Shown here: positions 47,829-55,840 of the stretch, piece after piece | How the letters are laid out: every line of letters begins with the position of its first letter | Numbering within the stretch: the first letter of the stretch is position 1 | Source: Pseudomonas sp. WN033 | Lineage (GTDB): Bacteria; Pseudomonadota; Gammaproteobacteria; Pseudomonadales; Pseudomonadaceae | Assembly: GCA_002287035.1 (NCBI GenBank) | Contig: NSKG01000003.1 | Span: 124,001 to 188,000 of the forward strand | DNA: 64,000 nt | Direction of reading: 5' to 3' | The notes under the pieces: generated by a model | Told to the model about the DNA's origin: nothing | What the model saw: only the letters and a program-made list of their open reading frames with translations | The model's database searches: none | Translations under genes and position numbers: made by a program

Positions 47829-49616
47829 ATGGCTGAATACAAAGCCCCCCTGCGTGATATCCGTTTCGTTCTCAATGAAGTGTTCGAAGCCGACCAGTTG
47901 TGGCAGAACCTGGCGGGTCTGAACGGAGCCATCGACGCGGAAACCGCCGATGCCATGCTGGAGGAAGCCGGCAAGATCACCTCGCAAACCATTGCGCCGC
48001 TGAACCGCAATGGCGACGAAGAGGGCGCCAAGTGGGATAACGGTGTGGTGACTACCCCGACCGGTTTCAAGGATGCCTACCAGACCTATGCCGAGGGTGG
48101 CTGGGTCGGCCTCTCGGGCAACCCTGAATTTGGTGGCTTGGGTATGCCCAAGACCCTGGGTGTGCAGGTGGAGGAAATGCTCTACGGCGCCAACAACAGT
48201 TTTGCCCTGTACGTTGCCCTGACTGCCGGCAGCACCCTGGCGCTGGATGCCCACGGTAGCGAAGAGCTTAAGCAGACCTATCTGCCCAACATGTATGCCG
48301 GCACCTGGGCCGGAACCATGTGTCTGACCGAACCGCATGCCGGTACCGATCTGGGCATCATTCGGACCAAGGCAGTGCCTGAAGCCGATGGCAGCTATTC
48401 GGTGACCGGTACCAAGATCTTCATCACCGGCGGTGAGCATGATCTGACCGAGAACATCATTCACCTGGTGCTGGCCAAGCTGCCCGACGCGCCGGCCGGC
48501 CCCAAGGGCATCTCGCTGTTCCTGGTACCCAAGTTCCTGGTCAATGCCGACGGCAGCCTGGGTGAGCGCAATAGCGTCTCCTGTGGCTCGATCGAGCACA
48601 AGATGGGGATCAAGGCATCGGCTACCTGTGTGATGAACTTCGACGGTGCCAAGGGCTTCTTGATCGGTGAGCTGAACAAAGGCCTGAACGCCATGTTCAC
48701 CATGATGAACTACGAGCGCCTGTCGATCGGTATTCAGGGCATCGGCTGCTCCGAGGCTTCCTATCAGAGCGCCGTGGCCTACGCCCGTGAGCGGATCCAG
48801 AGCCGTGCGCCGACTGGTGCGCAGCAGCCCGACAAGGCGGCCGACCCGATCATCGTGCATCCGGATGTGCGTCGCATGCTGCTGACCATCAAGGCCATGA
48901 CCGAGGGTAGCCGGGCGTTCTCGACCTATGTCGGCTCGCAACTGGACATCAGCAAGTTCTCCGACGATGCTGCCGCCAAGAAAAAGGCCGAGGATCTGGT
49001 CGCGTTGCTGACCCCGGTAGCCAAGGCCTTCTTCACCGACGTTGGCCTGGAAAACTGCGTGCATGGCCAGCAGGTATTCGGCGGCCACGGTTACATCCGC
49101 GAGTGGGGTCAGGAGCAACTGGTGCGCGATGTGCGCATTGCCCAGATCTATGAGGGTACCAACGGCATTCAGGCTCTTGACCTGATGGGTCGCAAGACCG
49201 TGGCCAACGACGGAGCCTTCTTCAAGCAGTTTGCCGATGAGATCAAGGGCTTTATCGCCGACAACGGCGACCAGGCGCTGGCTGAATTCGTCCAGCCGCT
49301 GGCCGCGGCGCTGGCCAATCTGGAAGAGCTGACCGCTCAGGTCATCGACCGCAGCAAGACCAATCCGAATGAGGTCGGTGCGGCCTCGGTCGAGTACCTG
49401 CATGTGTTCGGTTACACCGCCTATGCCTACATGTGGGCGAAAATGGCCAAGGTGGCCCTGGCCAAGCTGGATCAGGACGGTGATGGCTTCTATCAGGCCA
49501 AACTCAGCACCGGGCGGTTCTTCGTCAAGCGTCTGTTGCCGCGCATCCAGTCGCTGAGCGCGGCGGTACGTTCCGGTAGCGAGCCGCTGTTCGAGCTTAG
49601 CGCCGAGCAGTTCTGA
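47829..49616 (+). CDS. Long acyl-CoA dehydrogenase, FadE type (second paralogue)
   Basis: Paralogue of the preceding gene, 595 residues, with the same motifs: MCLTEPHAGTDLGIIRTKA, TKIFITGGEHDLTENI, GQQVFGGHGYIREWGQEQ and IAQIYEGTNGIQALDL. The substrate-side residues differ (PHAGTD against PHCGTD; a more acidic C-terminal region), consistent with different chain-length preference as in the P. aeruginosa FadE1/FadE2 pair. AGAGGAG precedes the ATG. It is followed by its own terminator. Confidence 0.92.
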   Translation: MAEYKAPLRDIRFVLNEVFEADQLWQNLAGLNGAIDAETADAMLEEAGKITSQTIAPLNRNGDEEGAKWDNGVVTTPTGFKDAYQTYAEGGWVGLSGNPEFGGLGMPKTLGVQVEEMLYGANNSFALYVALTAGSTLALDAHGSEELKQTYLPNMYAGTWAGTMCLTEPHAGTDLGIIRTKAVPEADGSYSVTGTKIFITGGEHDLTENIIHLVLAKLPDAPAGPKGISLFLVPKFLVNADGSLGERNSVSCGSIEHKMGIKASATCVMNFDGAKGFLIGELNKGLNAMFTMMNYERLSIGIQGIGCSEASYQSAVAYARERIQSRAPTGAQQPDKAADPIIVHPDVRRMLLTIKAMTEGSRAFSTYVGSQLDISKFSDDAAAKKKAEDLVALLTPVAKAFFTDVGLENCVHGQQVFGGHGYIREWGQEQLVRDVRIAQIYEGTNGIQALDLMGRKTVANDGAFFKQFADEIKGFIADNGDQALAEFVQPLAAALANLEELTAQVIDRSKTNPNEVGAASVEYLHVFGYTAYAYMWAKMAKVALAKLDQDGDGFYQAKLSTGRFFVKRLLPRIQSLSAAVRSGSEPLFELSAEQF

Positions 49617-49626
49617 ACCGGTGCCA

Positions 49627-49651
49627 GGCCTGCCGGTATGGCCGGCAGGCC
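49627..49651 (+). terminator. Terminator hairpin of the second fadE
   Basis: GGCCTGCCGG / CCGGCAGGCC, perfect 10 bp with a 5-base loop, 11 bases after the stop. It has no T tract and touches the GacA box that follows. Confidence 0.6.
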
Positions 49652-49652
49652 A

Positions 49653-49670
49653 TGTAAGCCATGGCTTACA
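49653..49670. promoter_or_regulatory. GacA box (upstream activating sequence)
   Basis: TGTAAGCCATGGCTTACA is a perfect match to the GacA consensus TGTAAG-N6-CTTACA. With flanking CA/TG it is a 22-bp perfect palindrome (49651-49672). Its centre is about 65 bases upstream of the likely sRNA start. Confidence 0.9.
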
Positions 49671-49726
49671 TGCACTGATGGTAATGGACTATGGGCACTG
49701 CCTGCCGCTCTGCGTAACATCATGTA

Positions 49727-49845
49727 ACGCAAGGAGCCAGCAGGAAGCAGCCCAAACAACATGGATTAAGGACAGTGCCCGGGGGGCACACCATTAGGGA
49801 TGATCAGGACCCGTTCTGCAAAGCCTCGCTTCGGCGAGGTTTTTT
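49727..49845 (+). ncRNA. Rsm-family sRNA (RsmY/RsmZ-like), sponge for RsmA/CsrA
   Basis: Non-coding RNA of about 119 nt; the 5' end is estimated from TAACAT (49715-49720) as -10. It carries six GGA motifs (first bases 49733, 49743, 49763, 49770, 49798, 49807), several in AAGGA, CAGGA or CATGGAT contexts, plus a hairpin GTGCCC / GGGCAC (49775-49789). The 3' end is an intrinsic terminator. Such RNAs titrate RsmA and so relieve translational repression of secondary-metabolism, biofilm and virulence genes. The GacA box upstream makes the assignment strong; which Rsm paralogue it is cannot be told. Confidence 0.85.
49824..49845 (+). terminator. Intrinsic terminator of the Rsm sRNA
   Basis: CCTCGC / GCGAGG with a TTCG tetraloop and TTTTTT immediately after. 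Confidence 0.92.
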
Positions 49846-49868
49846 CTTTTCTGCCTCGCCGCCCTGGC

Positions 49869-50657
49869 TCAGGCGAACCTGCATTCCAGTACTCCCAGCT
49901 CGCCCATGTCTACCCGCACCTGATCGCCGGCCTCCACCGCCTGCATGGGCGCTAGCGCTCCGGACAGCACGATTTCCCCCGCCCTGATCGGGGTACCCTG
50001 ACGCGCCAGCTCACGGGCCAGCCACAGGCAGGCATTGAGCGGGTTGCCCATGCATTGGCTGGCGTGCCCTGATAGCGGCGTCAGGTCATTGCGCTGTAAT
50101 TGCACCTCCAGGGTGCTCAGGTCCACATCGCGTGGGGCTAAGGGCCGAGAGCCGAGCACGAACAGTCCTGAAGACAGGTTGTCCGCCAGCGCGTCGAACA
50201 GGTTGCGAGGCCAGCCTGTCAATGCCGAGTCACAGATTTCCAGCGCCGGTGCCACGCCGCCCAGGGCGTCGAGCAGGTCGGCTACTTGCAGGTCCGGGCC
50301 GTCCAGGGTTTCGGCAAACATAAACGCCACCTCTGCCTCCACCCTGGGCGCCATCAGCCGGGGCGTGGGGACTGACTCATCCTCGCAGCATTGCCAGTCA
50401 TGCGCCAGAACGCCATACAGTGGGTGATTGAGCCCCATGGCCTGTTGCGCTCGAGGGTCGGTGAGGCCAAGCTTGTAGCCGATCAACTCCAGCCCGGCAC
50501 TACATTGCAGTGCAGTCAAAGCCCGCTGGGTAGCATAGGCCTGCTCCAGACTGGTGATACCGAAGCGCTCGGCAACCGGCGCACAGGCCGCCAGCTGCTG
50601 ACGGGCCTGGAACAGCTCCTGAGCTGCGGCTTGTGGGTCGAAAGCGGGCGTGTTCAT
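49869..50657 (-). CDS. 2-keto-4-pentenoate hydratase-like protein
   Basis: Protein of 262 residues of the MhpD/fumarylacetoacetase-fold hydratase family. IGYKLGLTDPRAQQAMGLNHPLYGVL, APRVEAEVAFMF (metal-binding acidic residues), ALEICDSAL and AGEIVLSGALAPMQAVEAGD are the typical stretches. The family hydrates 2-hydroxypenta-2,4-dienoates in aromatic meta-cleavage or decarboxylates related acids. No ring-cleavage genes are near, so the substrate is open. It overlaps the dioxygenase gene by 4 bases (ATGA), so the two are one operon. Confidence 0.82.
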   Translation of the reverse strand: MNTPAFDPQAAAQELFQARQQLAACAPVAERFGITSLEQAYATQRALTALQCSAGLELIGYKLGLTDPRAQQAMGLNHPLYGVLAHDWQCCEDESVPTPRLMAPRVEAEVAFMFAETLDGPDLQVADLLDALGGVAPALEICDSALTGWPRNLFDALADNLSSGLFVLGSRPLAPRDVDLSTLEVQLQRNDLTPLSGHASQCMGNPLNACLWLARELARQGTPIRAGEIVLSGALAPMQAVEAGDQVRVDMGELGVLECRFA

Positions 50658-51562
50658 GCGGCGGATCCGCCGACCGGCTTGTCGCCGACCACCGTAGTGC
50701 GAAACATTTCCCGGCGCTTGCCGAAATAGTCCGAGACCGGTTGATGCCAGGTGCAGCGGTTGTCCCAGATGGCCAGTGTGCCGGGCGTCCAGCGCATACG
50801 GCAGGTAAAGGCTGGGGCGGTAGCGACCGAGAACAGGTAGTCGAGGATCGGTCGCGACTCCTCGGCCTTCATCCCCTCGATACCCAGGGTGTAGGCCGGA
50901 TTGGCAAACAGCACGTTGCGGCCTGTCTCCGGGTGACGGGTGATCAGCGGGTGGCTGCGCACATCATGGTCAACGTTCTCGCCATAGACAATCTTCATGC
51001 TTTCCAGCCCGGCATTGTGTTTGGCGTTCGGGCCATAGCCGAACTCGGGGCTATGTATCCCGCGCAAACCATGCAGCATTTTCTGCATGGCCGGCGACAG
51101 CCACTCGTAGGCCAGGTACATGTTGGTATAGAGGGTATCGCCGCCGACCTCTGGCACATCGTGGCCGTACAGCAGGGTAAAGGCCGGCGGACACTCCTGG
51201 AAGGTCCAGTCGGTGTGCCAGGCGCCACCAAAGACGATGGGGGTGCTTTCGTCGGCCTCCTTGCGCACATGCACCACATGCGGGTGATCAGCCATGGGTT
51301 TGACATAGGGTTCGCTGCCGAACTCGCCAAAGCGCAGCGTCACCGCCTCCAGTTGGGCGACGGACAGATTCTGATCGCGAATGAACAGCACCAGATGATC
51401 CATCAGTGCCTGACGCAGTTCTTTCTGGCCTTCGTCAGACAGGTTGTTGAGGTCGATGTCATAGACATCGGCGCCCATCGAGCCAGCTACAGGAGATATC
51501 TTGAAGTGCTGGTAGCTGCGGGCCTGGTTGTTGCTGGCGCTGGTGTAGAAGAATTCGGGCAT
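50654..51562 (-). CDS. TauD/TfdA-family 2-oxoglutarate dioxygenase
   Basis: Fe(II)/2-oxoglutarate-dependent oxygenase of 302 residues. The iron triad is His116 and Asp118 (WHTDWTF) and His273 (WDNRCTWHQP); arginine near 283-284 (GKRREMFR) would hold 2-oxoglutarate. Relatives hydroxylate taurine, alkyl sulfates or aryloxyalkanoates. First gene of a two-gene operon with the hydratase and divergent from an AraC regulator. The combination of a hydroxylase and a hydratase suggests a short catabolic step; the substrate is unknown. Confidence 0.85.
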   Translation of the reverse strand: MPEFFYTSASNNQARSYQHFKISPVAGSMGADVYDIDLNNLSDEGQKELRQALMDHLVLFIRDQNLSVAQLEAVTLRFGEFGSEPYVKPMADHPHVVHVRKEADESTPIVFGGAWHTDWTFQECPPAFTLLYGHDVPEVGGDTLYTNMYLAYEWLSPAMQKMLHGLRGIHSPEFGYGPNAKHNAGLESMKIVYGENVDHDVRSHPLITRHPETGRNVLFANPAYTLGIEGMKAEESRPILDYLFSVATAPAFTCRMRWTPGTLAIWDNRCTWHQPVSDYFGKRREMFRTTVVGDKPVGGSAA

Positions 51563-51633
51563 TATGGTTACCTCTTGTTATGAATCAGAGCCTGGTCAGC
51601 ATGCTACAGGCCCTATACTTCGGCCATGACTTC

Positions 51634-51661
51634 TACTGCCATCGCATGACAGATACTGCCA
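51634..51661. promoter_or_regulatory. AraC-type direct repeats
   Basis: TACTGCCA occurs at 51634-51641 and again at 51654-51661, exactly 20 bases apart, i.e. two helical turns, the usual arrangement of AraC half-sites. They lie in the gap between the divergent TauD-like and AraC genes, 12 bases before the AraC start. Confidence 0.6.
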
Positions 51662-51673
51662 GATGGAGGGCTT

Positions 51674-52723
51674 ATGGACTGGCGACAGCGACGTGACAGC
51701 ACCAATGTCAGTTACCTGCTGGAGGTTGCCGGACAGCTCGGTGTGGTTGCCGATGAGTGTCTTGCCAACACCGGCCTGAGCCTGGAGCGACTGGCCGCCG
51801 GTGAGGGTTTTGAGCTGTGGCAGGAGCTGGCCGTAGTGCGCAATCTGGTGGCGCGCTGGCCGCACCCGGGTACTGGGCTGCGGGTCGGCAAGTGCTACCA
51901 CCTGACCAGTCTGGGGTTGTTGGGTTATACCATGCTGGCCAGCCGTACCCTGTGGGAAGCAATTCAGGTCAGTGAGCGCTTTCGCCCGTTGTCGCTGTCG
52001 ATCTGCCCGGTAAGCCTGCAACCGCATGAGCAGGGGCTGTGGATGTGTCTGGATGACAGCGTTCTGCCCGAGGATGCCCGTTGCCTGGTGGTTGAGCGCG
52101 GGTTGGCGGCCTGGAAGCGGGTATTCTCCGAGTTGCTGCAACGGCCATTCATACCGCTGCAGGTTTCCCTGGCGCTGACCTCGGTCGGCTCAGCGGCGGA
52201 TTACAGTGCCCATTTCGGTTGCCCGGTCCTGTTGCGGCAGCCACGCAATGCCATGTTGATCGCGCGCAGCGATCTGGATAGCGCTTTGCCCCTGGCCAAT
52301 GCCCAGACCCAGCAAACCTGTGCCAGCCTCTGCCAGCGCCTGTGTGATGACCTGGGGGATGTCCAGGGCGTGCTGGCGCGACAGGTGCTGCAACGGTTGA
52401 TGAGTCATTCAGGACGCCATTGCCGGGCGGCCGAAGTGGCGGGTTGGCTGGGGCTTTCCGAGCGCACCCTGCATCGCCGTCTGGCCGAGGAGGGCTATCC
52501 GTTTCGCGGGCTCGACGAGCGGGTGCGGCGTAATCTGGCCGAGCGTCTGCTGGGCGGCAGTGCCTTGGGGTTGGAAAGTATCGCGCAGCAGCTTGGCTAT
52601 GCCGAGGCGGCGAGTTTTTCCCGGGCATTCAAGCGCTGGACAGGGCGCTCGCCGGATCAGTGGCGGCGCCAGCGTTTACGCGCTGGCGAGCCCTTGACGC
52701 TGTTGGGAGAGACCTATGCTTGA
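51674..52723 (+). CDS. AraC-family regulator (OruR-like, arabinose-binding-type N-domain)
   Basis: Regulator of 349 residues with the N-terminal domain of the OruR/ArgR-type AraC subgroup (about 20-205) and a C-terminal double helix-turn-helix (about 240-340): RAAEVAGWLGLSERTLHRRLAEEG and then SIAQQLGYAEAASFSRAFKRWTGRSP split here as IAQQLGYAEAASFSRAF and KRWTGRSPDQWR. It is divergent from the TauD-like/hydratase operon and its 3' end overlaps the ABC ATPase gene by 8 bases, so it may control both units. Confidence 0.87.
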   Translation: MDWRQRRDSTNVSYLLEVAGQLGVVADECLANTGLSLERLAAGEGFELWQELAVVRNLVARWPHPGTGLRVGKCYHLTSLGLLGYTMLASRTLWEAIQVSERFRPLSLSICPVSLQPHEQGLWMCLDDSVLPEDARCLVVERGLAAWKRVFSELLQRPFIPLQVSLALTSVGSAADYSAHFGCPVLLRQPRNAMLIARSDLDSALPLANAQTQQTCASLCQRLCDDLGDVQGVLARQVLQRLMSHSGRHCRAAEVAGWLGLSERTLHRRLAEEGYPFRGLDERVRRNLAERLLGGSALGLESIAQQLGYAEAASFSRAFKRWTGRSPDQWRRQRLRAGEPLTLLGETYA

Positions 52724-53369
52724 GCTGTTACAGGTCAGCAAAGGCTACGCCAGTCCGCAGGGCAGCATCCGCGTGCTGGAACAGGTCGACCTGCAATTGG
52801 CGGCGGGTAGCAGTCTGGCCCTGACCGGTGAATCGGGCTGTGGCAAGAGCACATTGCTGCATCTGGTGGCCGGCCTGGATCTTCCTGATGGCGGCGATAT
52901 TCGCCTGGATGGCCAGAGTCTCACTCGTCTGGGCGAAGCCGGGCGGGCTGCCTGGCGGCGTCAGCGCGTGGCGCTGGTGTTCCAGCAGTTCAATCTGATC
53001 CCGTCCTTGCCGGTGGCCGATAATCTGGCGTTCCAGGCCCGTCTGGCCGGGTGCCTGGAGCGTCCCTGGCTGGACTATCTGACCCGGCAACTGGGTCTTG
53101 AAGCCTTGCTCGGGCGTTATCCCGAGCAACTTTCCGGTGGTCAGCAACAGCGGGTGGCTGTCGGCCGGGCGCTGGCGGTCCGACCACAGTTGCTGCTGGC
53201 CGACGAGCCAACCGGCAATCTGGACGAGCAGACGGCTGAAGAGGTCATGGCCCTGTTGCTGAAATTGGTGGCGGACAGTGGTTGCAGTCTGTTGATGGTA
53301 ACGCATAGCCAGCACCTGGCCGCGCGTCTGGATCGGCAAGTGCGGCTGTCGGCCGGGCAATTGCACTGA
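52716..53369 (+). CDS. LolD/MacB-type ABC transporter ATPase
   Basis: ATPase of 217 residues: Walker A GESGCGKST, Q-loop FQQFNLIPSLPV, signature LSGGQQQRVAVGRAL, Walker B LLLADEPTGNLD and H-loop VTHS. The length and the LADEPTGNLD motif fit the MacB/LolD/FtsE mechanotransmission group. GGGAGAG precedes the ATG, which lies inside the AraC gene. It pairs with the FtsX-like permease that starts at its stop codon. Confidence 0.9.
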   Translation: MLELLQVSKGYASPQGSIRVLEQVDLQLAAGSSLALTGESGCGKSTLLHLVAGLDLPDGGDIRLDGQSLTRLGEAGRAAWRRQRVALVFQQFNLIPSLPVADNLAFQARLAGCLERPWLDYLTRQLGLEALLGRYPEQLSGGQQQRVAVGRALAVRPQLLLADEPTGNLDEQTAEEVMALLLKLVADSGCSLLMVTHSQHLAARLDRQVRLSAGQLH

Positions 53370-55840
53370 TGCTGGGGCGGCTCGGCTGGACCTGGCTGAC
53401 CTTGCTCAGTCACTGGCGACGGCATCCGTTGCAGGCCCTGTGTCTGCTGGTTGGCCTGTGGCTGGCTACGGCGCTGTGGAGCGGGGTTCAGGCGCTCAAT
53501 GCCCAGGCGCGTGACAGCTACGAGCGTGCGGCTCAGCTGTTTGGCGACGGCCAGCAAACGGTACTGATCAATCCGGCGGGACAGATGCTGGCCGAAGCGG
53601 ACTTTATTGACCTGCGTCTGGCCGGCTGGCCGGTGTCCCCGCTACTGCGTGGCAGTCTGCGGTTCGAGGGCCCCGATGGCCCGCGACGTCTGCAAGTGCT
53701 GGGGATTGAGCCCTTGAGCCTGCCGGCCGGAGGGCTGTTGGGGCGCCAGCTCAACTCGGCGTCCGACTTGAGCGATTTCATGTATGCGCCGGGGCGTACC
53801 TGGCTGGCGGCCGATACCCTGGCCGAGCTGGGGTGGCAGCCGGGCCAGCAGCCGCAGGCTGAACATGGCGCGCGCTTGCCAAGTCTTCAGGTTCGGGATG
53901 AACTGCCGCCGGGCACCTTGGTGGTCGATATCGGCCAGGCCCAGGCCCTGCTGGAGCGGCCCGGACAACTGAGCCAACTGCTGGTTGAGCAAGGCTTTGC
54001 CGCAGACCGGCCAGCCTTGCCGGCCGGTATTGAGCTGGTCTGGGATCAACGCGAAGAGGCTGACCTCGAGCGCCTGAGTGACAGTTTCCACATGAACCTG
54101 AGCGCTCTCGGACTCTTGGCCTTTCTGGTCGGGCTCTTCATTGTCCATGCCGCTGCTGGTCTGGCGCTGGAGCAGCGCCGGGGGCTACTGCAGACCCTGC
54201 GAGCCTGCGGTGTGTCGCTGAGTCAGCTCAGTACGGCGTTGATCCTGGAGCTGTTGGTGCTGGCGCTGTTGGCAGGGCTGTTGGGACTGGTCAGCGGTTA
54301 TCTGATCGCCAGCCTGCTGGTGGGCGATGTTGCCGCCAGCCTGCGGGGCCTGTATGGCGCTCAGGTGGCCGGGCAACTGCGGCTTGAGCCTGGCTGGTGG
54401 TGGACCGGGCTGGGTATGGCGGTGCTGGGCTGCGCTCTGGCTGGTGCTGCCAGCGTGCTGCGCGCCCTGCGCCTGCCGGTTCTGGCCTGGGCTCGGCCTC
54501 AAGCCTGGCGCGAGGCGCAGGGGCGAACCCTGCGACGATTGTCTCTGGCAGCAGTGGCGCTGCTGGGCGCGGCGTTGCTGTTGGTGTGGCGTGGTGACAG
54601 CCTGGTGGCTGGGTTCATGTTGCTGGGCTGTCTGCTGCTGGGCGTGGCCTGGCTGTTGCCATTATGGCTGGCGCTGTTGCTGCGGCTTGGCCAGCGCCTG
54701 GCCAAACAGCCGGTTTGGCAATGGTTCTGGGCCGACAGCCAGCAGCAGTTGGGTGGTTTGAGTCTGGCACTGATGGCTCTGCTGCTGGCGTTGGCGGCCA
54801 ATATCGGGGTGGGCAGCATGACCGAAGGGTTTCGCAAGACCTTTGTCGGCTGGCTGGATCAGCGTCTGGCCGCGGATATCTATGTGCGTCCGGATGGCGC
54901 CGCAGAGGCTGCGCAGCTGAGTCGCTGGTTACAGGCCAGACCTGAGGTTGTTGGGCTGCTGCCGAGCTGGCAGCAGGAGCTGCGCGTCGGTGGCTGGCCA
55001 ACGGAGGCCAGTGGCGTGATCGATCATCCCCTATACGCCGAGTCCTGGCCGCTGCGTGACAGCCTGGCCCAGGCCTGGCCACGCCTGCATGCGGGCGAAG
55101 GGGTCATGGTCAGTGAACAGCTGGCGCAGCGGCTGGGACTGACGCTGGGCAGCAATCTGGAGCTACTGACGCCAGCCGGGGTGCAGGCTTTCGTGGTCCT
55201 GGGACGCTATGCTGACTATGGAAATCCGCGTGGACAGGTGCTGATGGCGGCTGAGCGCTTTCGCGAGCTATGGCCGCAGCGCGAACTCACCAGCATTGGT
55301 GTTCTGACCCGGGAGGGGGCCGCCGCGCAACTGGTCGAGGCCCTGCGTCATGAGTTCGATCTGCCGGGTAACCGGGTGATCGACCAGGCCACACTGAAAG
55401 ATTACTCGCGTCAGGTGTTCGAGCAAACCTTCGCCGCCACGGCGGCGCTCAACAGCCTGACCCTGGGCGTGGCGGTGATTGCCCTGTTGTGCAGCCTGTT
55501 GAGCCTGGCCGACAGCCGCCTGGGGCAATTGGCTCCGCTCTGGGCCATGGGCCTGACGCCAGCGGGGCTGGCCCGGCTGAGTCTGATCCAGATGCTGGCG
55601 CTGGCGGGCCTGACCTGTCTGCTGGCGATTCCGCTGGGGCTGGCGTTGGCCTGGGTGCTGGTCGAGGTGGTCAATGTCCAGGCTTTTGGCTGGCGCCTGC
55701 CCTGGCACTGGTTCCCCGGGCAGTGGCTGGTGCTGACGGCACTGGCGCTGCTGGCGGTACTGCTGGCCAGCCTGGGCCCGGTATGGCGGCTCAGCCGTCA
55801 GGGGCCGATGGACATGTTGAGGCGCTTGGCGCATGACTAA
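53369..55840 (+). CDS. FtsX-like ABC transporter permease
   Basis: Permease of 823 residues in the duplicated arrangement: a first membrane helix, periplasmic domain (about 45-230), helices around 245-380, a central pair of helices, a second periplasmic domain (about 490-690) and three terminal helices. The NLSALGLLAFLVGLFIVHAAAGLAL and LNSLTLGVAVIALLCSLLSLAD segments are FtsX-type. Starts on the ATPase stop (TGATG). With the AttH-like lipoprotein it resembles the attEFGH-type systems of other proteobacteria; the cargo is probably a lipid or lipoprotein (inference). Confidence 0.85.
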   Translation: MLGRLGWTWLTLLSHWRRHPLQALCLLVGLWLATALWSGVQALNAQARDSYERAAQLFGDGQQTVLINPAGQMLAEADFIDLRLAGWPVSPLLRGSLRFEGPDGPRRLQVLGIEPLSLPAGGLLGRQLNSASDLSDFMYAPGRTWLAADTLAELGWQPGQQPQAEHGARLPSLQVRDELPPGTLVVDIGQAQALLERPGQLSQLLVEQGFAADRPALPAGIELVWDQREEADLERLSDSFHMNLSALGLLAFLVGLFIVHAAAGLALEQRRGLLQTLRACGVSLSQLSTALILELLVLALLAGLLGLVSGYLIASLLVGDVAASLRGLYGAQVAGQLRLEPGWWWTGLGMAVLGCALAGAASVLRALRLPVLAWARPQAWREAQGRTLRRLSLAAVALLGAALLLVWRGDSLVAGFMLLGCLLLGVAWLLPLWLALLLRLGQRLAKQPVWQWFWADSQQQLGGLSLALMALLLALAANIGVGSMTEGFRKTFVGWLDQRLAADIYVRPDGAAEAAQLSRWLQARPEVVGLLPSWQQELRVGGWPTEASGVIDHPLYAESWPLRDSLAQAWPRLHAGEGVMVSEQLAQRLGLTLGSNLELLTPAGVQAFVVLGRYADYGNPRGQVLMAAERFRELWPQRELTSIGVLTREGAAAQLVEALRHEFDLPGNRVIDQATLKDYSRQVFEQTFAATAALNSLTLGVAVIALLCSLLSLADSRLGQLAPLWAMGLTPAGLARLSLIQMLALAGLTCLLAIPLGLALAWVLVEVVNVQAFGWRLPWHWFPGQWLVLTALALLAVLLASLGPVWRLSRQGPMDMLRRLAHD

